Below, one piece after another: positions 56,719 to 64,000 of a stretch of DNA of 64,000 bases; within the stretch, counting starts at the first letter, position 1; every line of letters starts with the position of its first letter. Both the position numbers and the translations under genes were made by a program. The notes under the pieces were generated by a model. That model ran no database searches and was not told the origin of the DNA. It saw only the letters and a list, made by a program, of their open reading frames with translations. Source of the DNA: Ruminiclostridium cellulolyticum H10 (GTDB lineage: Bacteria > Bacillota > Clostridia > Acetivibrionales > DSM-1351); the NCBI RefSeq assembly GCF_000022065.1, contig NC_011898.1, forward strand, positions 310,001-374,000. Reading direction: 5' to 3'.

Positions 56719-58800
56719 ATGCCCAGGCAATTTGATTTGGAACATACTAGAAATATCGGTATAATGGCTCATATTGATGCTGGTAAGACAACAACAACTG
56801 AGCGTATACTGTTTTATACAGGAAGAGTTCACAAGATCGGCGAAACGCATGAGGGTTCTGCTACTATGGACTGGATGGAGCAGGAGCAGGAGAGAGGCAT
56901 AACCATTACTTCGGCTGCTACAACAGCACAGTGGAAAGGTAACAGAATTAATATTATTGACACGCCGGGGCACGTTGACTTCACTGTTGAAGTTGAAAGA
57001 TCTCTTCGTGTACTCGATGGTTCGGTAACGGTTTTCTGTGCTAAGGGCGGTGTTGAACCCCAATCTGAAACAGTTTGGAGACAGGCTGACAAATATGGAG
57101 TTCCCCGTATGGCATATGTAAATAAAATGGATATAATGGGTGCTGACTTTTACAACGTAATCGCTATGATGAAAGATAGATTACAGTGTAATGCTGTGCC
57201 TATACAATTACCAATAGGCAGTGAAGACTGTTTCGTTGGTATGGTTGACTTGGTTACTATGACTTCTCATATATTTAAAGATGATTTAGGACAGGTAATT
57301 GAGGATCAGCCTATTCCAGACGATATGATTGAGATTTCAAATAAATATCGTGAACAATTACTAGAAGCGGTTGCTGAACAAGATGAAGAGCTTATGATGA
57401 AATATCTTGAGGGTGAAGAATTTACACTTGAGGAAATTAAAGCAGGCATAAGAAAAGCTACTATTGCCGTTAAGATGATTCCTGTAACCTGTGGTTCATC
57501 ATATAAAAATAAAGGTGTACAACAAATGCTTGATGCAGTTATTGATTTTATGCCATCACCAACTGATATCCCAGCTATAAAAGGTATTTCAGTTGATGGT
57601 GATACTGAGATAGAAAGACCTGCAGATGACAATGGTCCGTTTGCGGCTCTTGCATTTAAAATTATGACTGATCCATATGTTGGAAAACTCTGTTTCTTCA
57701 GAGTATATTCAGGAACGTTGAATTCAGGTTCTTATGTTCTTAACTCTACAAAGAACAAAAGAGAAAGAATCGGTAGAATTCTTCAAATGCATGCAAACCA
57801 CAGAGAAGAAATTCAGGTAGTTCATTCAGGAGATATTGCAGCTGCTGTTGGTCTTAAAGATACAACAACCGGAGATACTCTTTGTGAGGAGAATAACCCT
57901 GTAATTCTTGAATCTATGGAATTCCCAGAACCCGTTATAGAAGTTGCCATAGAACCTAAGACAAAGGCAGGACAGGAAAAAATGGGTGTCGCACTCCAGA
58001 AGCTGGCTGAAGAGGATCCAACTTTCAGAGTTCATACCGACGCTGAAACAGGACAAACTATCATTGGTGGTATGGGTGAACTTCATCTTGATATCATCGT
58101 TGACAGAATGTTAAGAGAATTCAAGGTTGAAGCTAATGTTGGTAACCCACAGGTTTCTTACAAGGAAACTATTCGTAAGGCTGTTAAGTCTGAAATGAAA
58201 TATGCAAGACAATCTGGTGGTAAAGGTCAGTACGGTCACTGTGTAATCGAACTTGAACCAAGAGAACCAGGTGCTGGTTACGAATTCGTAAATAAGATTA
58301 CTGGTGGTGCTATCCCTAAGGAATACATCGCTCCAATAGATGCAGGTATTCAGGAAGCCATGAATACAGGTGTTCTTGCCGGATATAACGTTGTTGACAT
58401 TAAAGTTACACTTATTGACGGATCGTACCATGAGGTTGACTCATCTGAAATGGCATTTAAGATTGCTGGTTCAATGGCATTCAAGGATGGCTGCAGAAAG
58501 GCAAATCCAGTTCTTCTTGAACCAATCATGAAAGTTGATGTTAGTGTTCCCGAGGAATACATGGGAGACGTTATGGGAGGCCTTAACGCAAGAAGAGGTC
58601 GTATCGAAGGTATGGAAGCACGTGGCGGAGCTCAGAACATAAGAGCTGTGGTGCCATTGTCCGAAATGTTCGGATATGCTACTGCACTTCGTTCCTCAAC
58701 ACAGGGAAGAGGTACATTCTCTATGCAGACAAGTCACTTCGAAGAAGTGCCTAAGAGCATTCAGGAGAAGGTTATTTCCAGCAGAACCACTGGAGTATAA
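56719..58800 (+). CDS. fusA: Elongation factor G
   Basis: A 693-residue translocation GTPase. The G motifs are [19 protein letters not shown] (G1), [11 protein letters not shown] (G2), DTPGHVDF (G3), NKMD (G4) and a SAFKN-like region; domain IV has [19 protein letters not shown] with GAAAGGAGGG upstream. It stands between rpsG and tuf as in the str operon. Confidence 0.97.
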   Translation: MPRQFDLEHTRNIGIMAHIDAGKTTTTERILFYTGRVHKIGETHEGSATMDWMEQEQERGITITSAATTAQWKGNRINIIDTPGHVDFTVEVERSLRVLDGSVTVFCAKGGVEPQSETVWRQADKYGVPRMAYVNKMDIMGADFYNVIAMMKDRLQCNAVPIQLPIGSEDCFVGMVDLVTMTSHIFKDDLGQVIEDQPIPDDMIEISNKYREQLLEAVAEQDEELMMKYLEGEEFTLEEIKAGIRKATIAVKMIPVTCGSSYKNKGVQQMLDAVIDFMPSPTDIPAIKGISVDGDTEIERPADDNGPFAALAFKIMTDPYVGKLCFFRVYSGTLNSGSYVLNSTKNKRERIGRILQMHANHREEIQVVHSGDIAAAVGLKDTTTGDTLCEENNPVILESMEFPEPVIEVAIEPKTKAGQEKMGVALQKLAEEDPTFRVHTDAETGQTIIGGMGELHLDIIVDRMLREFKVEANVGNPQVSYKETIRKAVKSEMKYARQSGGKGQYGHCVIELEPREPGAGYEFVNKITGGAIPKEYIAPIDAGIQEAMNTGVLAGYNVVDIKVTLIDGSYHEVDSSEMAFKIAGSMAFKDGCRKANPVLLEPIMKVDVSVPEEYMGDVMGGLNARRGRIEGMEARGGAQNIRAVVPLSEMFGYATALRSSTQGRGTFSMQTSHFEEVPKSIQEKVISSRTTGV

Positions 58801-58816
58801 CGCAAGTTTTGGTTAG

Positions 58817-58861
58817 TTACAAGAGCAAGCTACATGGCAACACTAATGTTTGTTCTTGTAA
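58817..58861 (+). repeat. 12-bp hairpin between fusA and tuf
   Basis: TTACAAGAGCAA (58817) pairs with TTGTTCTTGTAA (58850) with one wobble. It is followed by A-rich rather than T-rich sequence, so it is not a standard terminator; it may be an mRNA processing or stability site. Confidence 0.5.
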
Positions 58862-58923
58862 AATAAAGTAAATGAGTATAAAATTAGCGCACCGCGCTTT
58901 AATGAAAGGATGGAGATTTTAAA

Positions 58924-60126
58924 ATGGCTAAGGCTAAATTCGAAAGAAACAAACCCCACGTTAATATCGGAACAATTGGTCACGTTGACCATGGTAAGAC
59001 TTCTTTAACAGCTGCTATCACTAAGGTTCTTGGGTTCCTTGGAAGTGCTGAATACAAAGCATACGACCAAATCGATGCTGCTCCGGAAGAAAGAGAAAGA
59101 GGTATCACAATCAATACTTCTCACGTTGAGTACCAAACTGAAACAAGACACTACGCTCACGTTGACTGCCCAGGCCATGCCGACTACGTTAAGAACATGA
59201 TAACTGGTGCTGCTCAGATGGACGGTGCTATCCTCGTTGTTTCTGCTGCTGACGGCCCAATGCCTCAGACAAGAGAACACATTCTTCTTTCACACCAGGT
59301 TGGTGTACCTTACATCATCGTATTCTTGAACAAGTGCGATATGGTTGATGATGATGAACTTATCGAATTGGTTGAAATGGAAGTTAGAGAATTGTTGAGC
59401 TCATATGAATTCCCAGGCGATGATACTCCTATCATCAGAGGTTCAGCTCTTGTTGCTCTCGAAAGCACTTCAACTGATATAAATTCTCCTGAATATGCTC
59501 CAATTGTTGCTCTTATGAAAGAAGTTGATAACTACATCCCAACTCCTGAAAGAGCTACTGACAAGGCATTTATCATGCCTGTAGAGGATGTTTTCTCAAT
59601 CACTGGTCGTGGTACTGTTGCTACTGGTAGAGTTGAGAAGGGTATTGTTAAGGTTGGAGACGAAGTTGAAATCGTTGGTTTGATGGAAGCTCCAAAGAAG
59701 ACCGTTGTTACTGGTGTTGAAATGTTCAGAAAGCTTCTTGATCAAGCGGAAGCTGGTGATAACATAGGTGCACTTTTAAGAGGTGTCCAGAGAACTGACA
59801 TAGAAAGAGGACAGGTTCTTGCTAAGCCAGGTTCAATCAAACCTCACACTTACTTCGAAGGTCAGGTTTACGTTTTGACTTCTGCGGAAGGTGGAAGACA
59901 TAAGCCATTCTTCAATGGTTACAGACCACAGTTCTATTTCAGAACAACTGACGTTACAGGTGTTATCGAAATTCCTGAAGGAACTGAAATGGTTATGCCT
60001 GGTGACCACATCACTATGAAGATCAAGCTGATCACTCCTATCGCTATGGAAGAAGGACTCAAGTTCGCTATCCGTGAAGGTGGAAGAACAGTTGGTGCTG
60101 GTAACGTTTCAAAGATTATTGAATAA
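58924..60126 (+). CDS. tuf: Elongation factor Tu
   Basis: A 400-residue GTPase that delivers aminoacyl-tRNA to the ribosome. G1 is [14 protein letters not shown]2 [15 protein letters not shown]3 DCPGHADY, G4 NKCDMVD; domain III ends in [20 protein letters not shown] with GAAAGGATGGAG upstream. The codon choice here is strongly biased (GGT, GCT, GTT, CTT), fitting very high expression. A strong terminator follows. Confidence 0.98.
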   Translation: MAKAKFERNKPHVNIGTIGHVDHGKTSLTAAITKVLGFLGSAEYKAYDQIDAAPEERERGITINTSHVEYQTETRHYAHVDCPGHADYVKNMITGAAQMDGAILVVSAADGPMPQTREHILLSHQVGVPYIIVFLNKCDMVDDDELIELVEMEVRELLSSYEFPGDDTPIIRGSALVALESTSTDINSPEYAPIVALMKEVDNYIPTPERATDKAFIMPVEDVFSITGRGTVATGRVEKGIVKVGDEVEIVGLMEAPKKTVVTGVEMFRKLLDQAEAGDNIGALLRGVQRTDIERGQVLAKPGSIKPHTYFEGQVYVLTSAEGGRHKPFFNGYRPQFYFRTTDVTGVIEIPEGTEMVMPGDHITMKIKLITPIAMEEGLKFAIREGGRTVGAGNVSKIIE

Positions 60127-60150
60127 TTGTAATTGTTTTAAAAAGGACTA

Positions 60151-60195
60151 CCGCAAATCAAACATTTATGTTTGATTTGCGGCAGTTTATTTTTT
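60151..60195 (+). terminator. Rho-independent terminator after tuf
   Basis: A perfect 15-bp stem (60151-60165 with 60168-60182, CCGCAAATCAAACAT and its complement) with a tiny loop, followed by CAGTTTATTTTTTT. Confidence 0.9.
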
Positions 60196-60294
60196 TACCC
60201 TATATAGCATATGTCACACTTTATGTAGAGTATCCGTAATATGGTAATATACTGGGTTAATATTACAATTTTAATACTTATAAGGAGTGATACT

Positions 60295-61209
60295 ATGCTA
60301 TCAAGAGAGGAATATATTCGATTATCTCTGGAACTGAACCTCTTCTTTGGGAGAATCGCAAAAGAACATTCGATTTTTATAGAGAGTAGTTTTACCAGTA
60401 AAAATTCAAAACTAGCTCAAGAGGCAGATGACTTCAAAATCCAATTTGAAAGGCTATTAGCCGAGACAATATCACTGGCAAATGGTGTCGTTAGCCCTGA
60501 TATAGTCATATCAAGAGAGCTTGTAACTCCGTATACTCTAAATGCCGAACGCGTATCACAATTTTATACCGGGATACCGATTAATATTAGTCTGACGCAG
60601 GCAGAATCAAGTTTACAGGGAAATGCTGATATGATGCCGGTGCCAATGCTGGAACAAAGAGTTTTCATGTTGAACCAAAAAGCAATTAACTTAACCACTG
60701 CATTAGCACAATTCAAATCTAGAATACTGAATGATGTTCTTGCCTGCAAGCTCTTTACAACAAATTATCCTCTATTGCTGGACCATATTTTGAGAGAGGC
60801 TAAATTTTATTTAAGAACACTATCAAGGCTGCAGAATAGAGAAGATATTGCGACAGCAAAAGATTTGATAGAACAGGAAGTATTCTGGAATAGAATTATG
60901 GCCGAACATTCAAAATTTATCAGAGGATTACTGGATCCAACAGAGAATGATTTAATTAATACTGCTAACAAATACGGAAGAGAGTTTGATGAACTGACGA
61001 GGGAAGCTATAAAGGCTACTGAGCAAACTAATCTTCTCCCAGAAGTTACAATTGATAGCTTAAATGCTACAAAGGGATTAAGAGACTTTAAAGCAACGGG
61101 TACAAAAGGTTTGATTGAGTGCAAAATAAAGGCTATTGCATACCCTCTTCTCGGTGATCACGTTCTCCGTGAAGCAAATCACTATATAAGAATACTTCAG
61201 AAATCTTAA
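60295..61209 (+). CDS. DUF2935 all-alpha protein
   Basis: A 304-residue cytoplasmic helical protein. I choose the ATG at 60295 (MLSREEYIRLSLELNLFF) with AAGGAGTGA upstream; an earlier in-frame ATG at 60241 is part of a palindrome. It consists of two similar halves of about 140 residues, each with an FxxRIxxEHSxFI segment (NLFFGRIAKEHSIFIESSF; EVFWNRIMAEHSKFIRGLL) and later LLLDHILREAKFYLR / LLGDHVLREANHYIR. This duplicated pattern with conserved Glu and His is typical of DUF2935, thought to be ferritin- or hemerythrin-like metal-binding bundles. The function is unknown. Confidence 0.8.
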   Translation: MLSREEYIRLSLELNLFFGRIAKEHSIFIESSFTSKNSKLAQEADDFKIQFERLLAETISLANGVVSPDIVISRELVTPYTLNAERVSQFYTGIPINISLTQAESSLQGNADMMPVPMLEQRVFMLNQKAINLTTALAQFKSRILNDVLACKLFTTNYPLLLDHILREAKFYLRTLSRLQNREDIATAKDLIEQEVFWNRIMAEHSKFIRGLLDPTENDLINTANKYGREFDELTREAIKATEQTNLLPEVTIDSLNATKGLRDFKATGTKGLIECKIKAIAYPLLGDHVLREANHYIRILQKS

Positions 61210-61302
61210 AGTAAGTTAAATTAGCCTATGTATTTTATTTTTAATTTTTCACATGATAATAGAAAATGTATGGGATCTTAATTATAAAGGAATGAGTGAC
61301 AA

Positions 61303-61848
61303 ATGATAAATAAGGAAGAACATTTGAGGGCTTTAGAGGATACACTAGCCTATTTTAACAAAGCATCTATAGTTTTGACTGAATATGAAAAGAAACAAAT
61401 AGAAATAGCTGATTTTGGTCTTAATGACTTGAGGCATACAGGCCTTCAACTAATAACCTTTGTTAATACCGATAGAGTGTGTGCCAAGGAAATGGTTCTT
61501 TTCCCACGCCAGACATGTCCTGAGCACAAGCACCCCAACAGGAATGGTATCCCCGGAAAAGAGGAAACTTTCAGATGCAGAAGCGGGAGGGTTTACCTTT
61601 ATGTAGAAGGTGAAAAGTCTCAAGAAATTCATTGTAAAGTGCCGCCAGGCAGTGAAAAGTACTATACGGTTTGGCATGAAATAATCCTGAATCCGGGAGA
61701 ACAATACACACTATATCCTGACACTCTTCACTGGTTCCAGGCTGGAGAAGAAGGAGCAGTCATATCTGAGTTTTCAACTAATTCAGATGACCTCTCCGAT
61801 ATTTTTACAGATGATAGGATAAAAAGAATACCTGAAATAGATAGATAG
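61303..61848 (+). CDS. D-lyxose isomerase-like cupin
   Basis: A 181-residue cupin that resembles D-lyxose ketol-isomerases (DUF1498), which convert D-lyxose or D-mannose to ketoses with Mn2+. The metal motif is CPEHKHPNRNG with two His, GKEETFRCRSG with the metal Glu, and the late LHWF with the third His; CRSGRVYLYV is a typical cupin strand. ATG with AAAGGAATGAG upstream. Monocistronic, with a terminator after it. The substrate may be another pentose or sugar derivative. Confidence 0.75.
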   Translation: MINKEEHLRALEDTLAYFNKASIVLTEYEKKQIEIADFGLNDLRHTGLQLITFVNTDRVCAKEMVLFPRQTCPEHKHPNRNGIPGKEETFRCRSGRVYLYVEGEKSQEIHCKVPPGSEKYYTVWHEIILNPGEQYTLYPDTLHWFQAGEEGAVISEFSTNSDDLSDIFTDDRIKRIPEIDR

Positions 61849-61870
61849 TTGTTATAGGACGAGAGGCAGG

Positions 61871-61925
61871 AAAGCCCCGGAAGACTCTTCATAAATGGTG
61901 AGTGAATACGGGACTTTTATTTTGA
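61871..61925 (+). terminator. Terminator-like hairpin after the cupin gene
   Basis: AAAGCCCCG (61871) pairs with CGGGACTTT (61909) with one mismatch, followed by TTATTTT. Confidence 0.5.
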
Positions 61926-61967
61926 CTTATATTATATGGATCCTTTTAGTAATTATAACTGATAGTG

Positions 61968-61996
61968 TTTAACAAGTTTAGTTGAGGGTATATAAT
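61968..61996 (+). promoter_or_regulatory. Candidate promoter of the flavodiiron gene
   Basis: TTTAAC at 61968 and TATAAT at 61991 are 17 bases apart, 72 bases before the start codon. Confidence 0.4.
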
Positions 61997-62067
61997 ATTA
62001 GAGTATTATTCTTAATGGATAAGCAAATGATAAACTTGAAATTATGCGAAAGGACGGTAAAAAGTAA

Positions 62068-63258
62068 ATGATAGAAATAAAGAAGAATATATACTGGTGC
62101 GGAATTAGAGACTGGGGACTGAGTGTTTTTCATGGACATGAACTATCAACTCACAGAGGAACTTCATACAATTCATATATTATTAGAGATAAAAAGACTG
62201 TACTTATTGATACTGTCTGGGACCCATACAAGGAGCAATTTGTAGAGGATCTTGATAAGAGTATAGGACTTTCAAATATAGATGCTATTGTTATTAATCA
62301 TATGGAACCTGACCATGGAGGTAGCCTGGGACTTTTGATGAGCAAAATACCAAATACTCCCATATACTGTACAAAAAATGGTTCTGAAATTATCAAAAAG
62401 TATTTTGAGAAGGATTGGAATTTTAACATAGTTAAAACAGGCGATGTTCTTGATTTAGGAGAGCATAAGCTCCATTTTGTTGATATGCAGATGATTCATT
62501 GGCCTGACAGTATGCTTGTGTACGTTGAAGGTGCTAAATTGGTTATTTCAAATGATGCTTTTGGACAGCATTACTGTGGAACGGCTCTTTTTAATGATCA
62601 GGTTGATACATGTGAACTTTATCAGGAAGCAATAAAATATTATGCAAATATTCTTACACCCTTCAGACCTCTTATAAAGAAGAAGATAGAACAGATTATG
62701 GCAATGAATCTAGATATTGACATGATTGCACCAAGCCATGGTGTTATCTGGAGAGATAATCCATCCCAAATTATCAAGAAATATGTCGAGTGGGCAGACC
62801 CCAACTTTAATGAGGGATACGCAGCGATTATCTACGATACAATGTACCATACTACCAGAGCTATGGCCGAAGCAATAGGAAGAGGCTTTGAAGAAGAAGG
62901 TGTAAGCTATAGGATAATCAACGCTGCCACCCGAGACAAGAGCGACCTGAATGTGGAGATTTTCAAGGCAAATGCTGTTCTCATAGGAAGCTGTACGGTA
63001 AATAATACAGTTACAAGACCAATAGCAGCCTTATTGGAGGAAATTAAGTCGCTTAAAATAAAGAGTAAGCTTGCTGCTGGATTCGGAGCATATGGATGGA
63101 GCGGGGAGGCTCACAAGAAGATTAGTAAGGAGTTAGGGGATGCCGGATTGACTATTGGTGCTGAACCACTGGGCTTCAGATACAAAATGTTAGAGCAGGA
63201 AGTTGAGCAGTGTGTCGAAATGGGACGTAACATTGCCAGACAACTTAAAGCAAAATAA
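62068..63258 (+). CDS. Flavodiiron protein (FprA-type A flavoprotein)
   Basis: A 396-residue cytoplasmic enzyme that reduces O2 or NO to protect anaerobes. The N-terminal metallo-beta-lactamase-like domain (1-250) carries the diiron ligand motif NHMEPDHGGSL (HxExDH), the DMQMIHWPDSM segment, SNDAFGQHYCG, and APSHGVIWRDNP. The C-terminal flavodoxin domain (255-396) has IYDTMYHTTRAMAEAI for FMN phosphate and GFGAYGWSGEAHK. ATG with GAAAGGACGG upstream. No rubredoxin domain is fused; its electron donor is encoded elsewhere. Confidence 0.93.
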   Translation: MIEIKKNIYWCGIRDWGLSVFHGHELSTHRGTSYNSYIIRDKKTVLIDTVWDPYKEQFVEDLDKSIGLSNIDAIVINHMEPDHGGSLGLLMSKIPNTPIYCTKNGSEIIKKYFEKDWNFNIVKTGDVLDLGEHKLHFVDMQMIHWPDSMLVYVEGAKLVISNDAFGQHYCGTALFNDQVDTCELYQEAIKYYANILTPFRPLIKKKIEQIMAMNLDIDMIAPSHGVIWRDNPSQIIKKYVEWADPNFNEGYAAIIYDTMYHTTRAMAEAIGRGFEEEGVSYRIINAATRDKSDLNVEIFKANAVLIGSCTVNNTVTRPIAALLEEIKSLKIKSKLAAGFGAYGWSGEAHKKISKELGDAGLTIGAEPLGFRYKMLEQEVEQCVEMGRNIARQLKAK

Positions 63259-63332
63259 TATAGTAAAGTAGATTTTTCGTGTTTTTTTTAACAAAATGCT
63301 ACTTACAATATCATAAGTATGTTATAATATAT

Positions 63333-63376
63333 GCTGGTATTTTGAATATTTATCTTCGAATACCAGCTTTTGTTTT
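63333..63376 (+). terminator. Rho-independent terminator after the flavodiiron gene
   Basis: GCTGGTAT (63333) and ATACCAGC (63360) with inner TTTTGAA/TTCGAA pairing, followed by TTTTGTTTT. Confidence 0.8.
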
Positions 63377-63483
63377 GCTTCTCTGTATGTAGAAACAGAA
63401 GTACATTTAATCGAGGTAACAGGCCTCAAAATCAATAAAGCTATGAATAAAATTTCAAATAGTTATGCGAAGGGGGAAGTCAA

Positions 63484-64000
63484 ATGAATTACTCACATGA
63501 AGTTGAAAATATGTGTGTTGTAAAAAAGGGTCCTAATCACGGTCCTGCTCCAATACCTGAAGAAGGCAGATGGGTAAAGGCAAAAGAAGTCAAAGATATA
63601 TCCGGTTTGTCACACGGTATAGGCTGGTGTGCTCCACAGCAGGGAACATGTAAGTTGACATTGAACGTTAAGGAAGGAATTATCGAAGAATCTCTGGTTG
63701 AAACTATCGGATGTTCTGGAATGACTCACTCGGCAGCAATGGCAGCTGAAATCCTTCAAGGTAAAACAATTCTTGAAGCTTTGAACACTGACCTTGTCTG
63801 TGATGCTATAAACGTGGCTATGAGAGAAATATTCAAGCAGTTGGTATATGGAAGAACTCAATCTGCTTTTTCAGAAGATGGTCTTGTAATAGGTGCCGGC
63901 CTTGAGGATTTAGGTAAGGGCTTGCGTTCACAGGTTGGAACAATGTACGCAACAAAGGCAAAGGGTGCTAGATACCTTGAGATGGCCGAAGGATACATAC
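63484..64000 (+). CDS. NifU-like iron-sulfur scaffold family protein (3' truncated)
   Basis: The frame is open from the ATG at 63484 (GGGGGAAG upstream) to the window end, giving 172 residues of a longer protein. The visible sequence includes WCAPQQGTCKLTLNV, ETIGCSGMTHSAAMAAEILQ and GKTILEALNTDLVCDAINVA, which resembles the NifU N-terminal pattern (Gly-Cys, then E..GKT..EA), followed by GAGLEDLGKGLRSQVGTMYA. I recall this as a conserved anaerobe family annotated as an iron-sulfur cluster scaffold. No signal peptide. It follows the flavodiiron gene but behind a terminator. Confidence 0.7.
   Translation, partial: MNYSHEVENMCVVKKGPNHGPAPIPEEGRWVKAKEVKDISGLSHGIGWCAPQQGTCKLTLNVKEGIIEESLVETIGCSGMTHSAAMAAEILQGKTILEALNTDLVCDAINVAMREIFKQLVYGRTQSAFSEDGLVIGAGLEDLGKGLRSQVGTMYATKAKGARYLEMAEGYI

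Overview
The window reads as chromosomal DNA of a low-GC, spore-forming, cellulolytic clostridium, most like Ruminiclostridium (Clostridium cluster III). The signs are the sporulation genes spoIID, spoIIQ and spoIIR, a secreted deacetylase with an N-terminal type I dockerin whose recognition residues (Ser-Ile, Ala-Ile) resemble the C. cellulolyticum type, several S-layer homology (SLH) proteins, and clostridial ribosomal gene order. The genus is inferred from sequence features; no database was searched. Almost everything is intact. I see no rRNA, tRNA, CRISPR array, prophage or insertion sequence.

Layout. 1-6.9 kb: three tandem secreted surface proteins with fibronectin III-like and SLH-type modules; the first is cut by the window edge. 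7.0-11.2 kb: an envelope/sporulation block (YwmB-like, murA, spoIID, spoIIQ) in the order known from Bacillus. 11.3-14.7 kb: ddl, a YwiB-like protein and argS. 14.7-17.7 kb, minus strand: dockerin-CE4 deacetylase and a chemoreceptor. 17.9-23.8 kb: two more SLH proteins followed by an S41 protease, probably one surface operon. 23.9-30.1 kb: pyrG, spoIIR, an MgtC-like protein and a Ca2+-type P-ATPase. 30.4-35.0 kb: a four-gene Gld-like ABC export system. 35.0-38.1 kb: a YkvI-like transporter, a DUF5711-like protein and a CvpA-like protein. 38.4-41.7 kb: ilvD-ilvB without ilvN. 41.8-43.4 kb, minus strand: a DEAD-box helicase.

43.6-60.2 kb is the translation/transcription core: rpmG-secE-nusG-rplK-rplA-rplJ-rplL-rpoB-rpoC-L7Ae-like-rpsL-rpsG-fusA-tuf. 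Its spacers hold several structured RNA candidates: a recognisable L10 leader, a hairpin upstream of rplA that may be an L1 site, a nested structure between rpsL and rpsG that may be an S7 site, and a long rpoB leader behind a perfect consensus promoter. 60.2-64 kb: a DUF2935 protein, a D-lyxose isomerase-like cupin, a flavodiiron protein, and the start of a NifU-like scaffold protein cut by the window end.

No clearly novel multi-gene defence or biosynthetic system is visible. The points most worth a second look are the rpsL-rpsG spacer structure, the CE4 deacetylase whose second metal-binding His is a Tyr, the paralogous surface-protein clusters with their linked protease, the Gld-like export operon, a terminator that overlaps the start of the next gene, and a perfect 29-bp inverted repeat at 30.2 kb.
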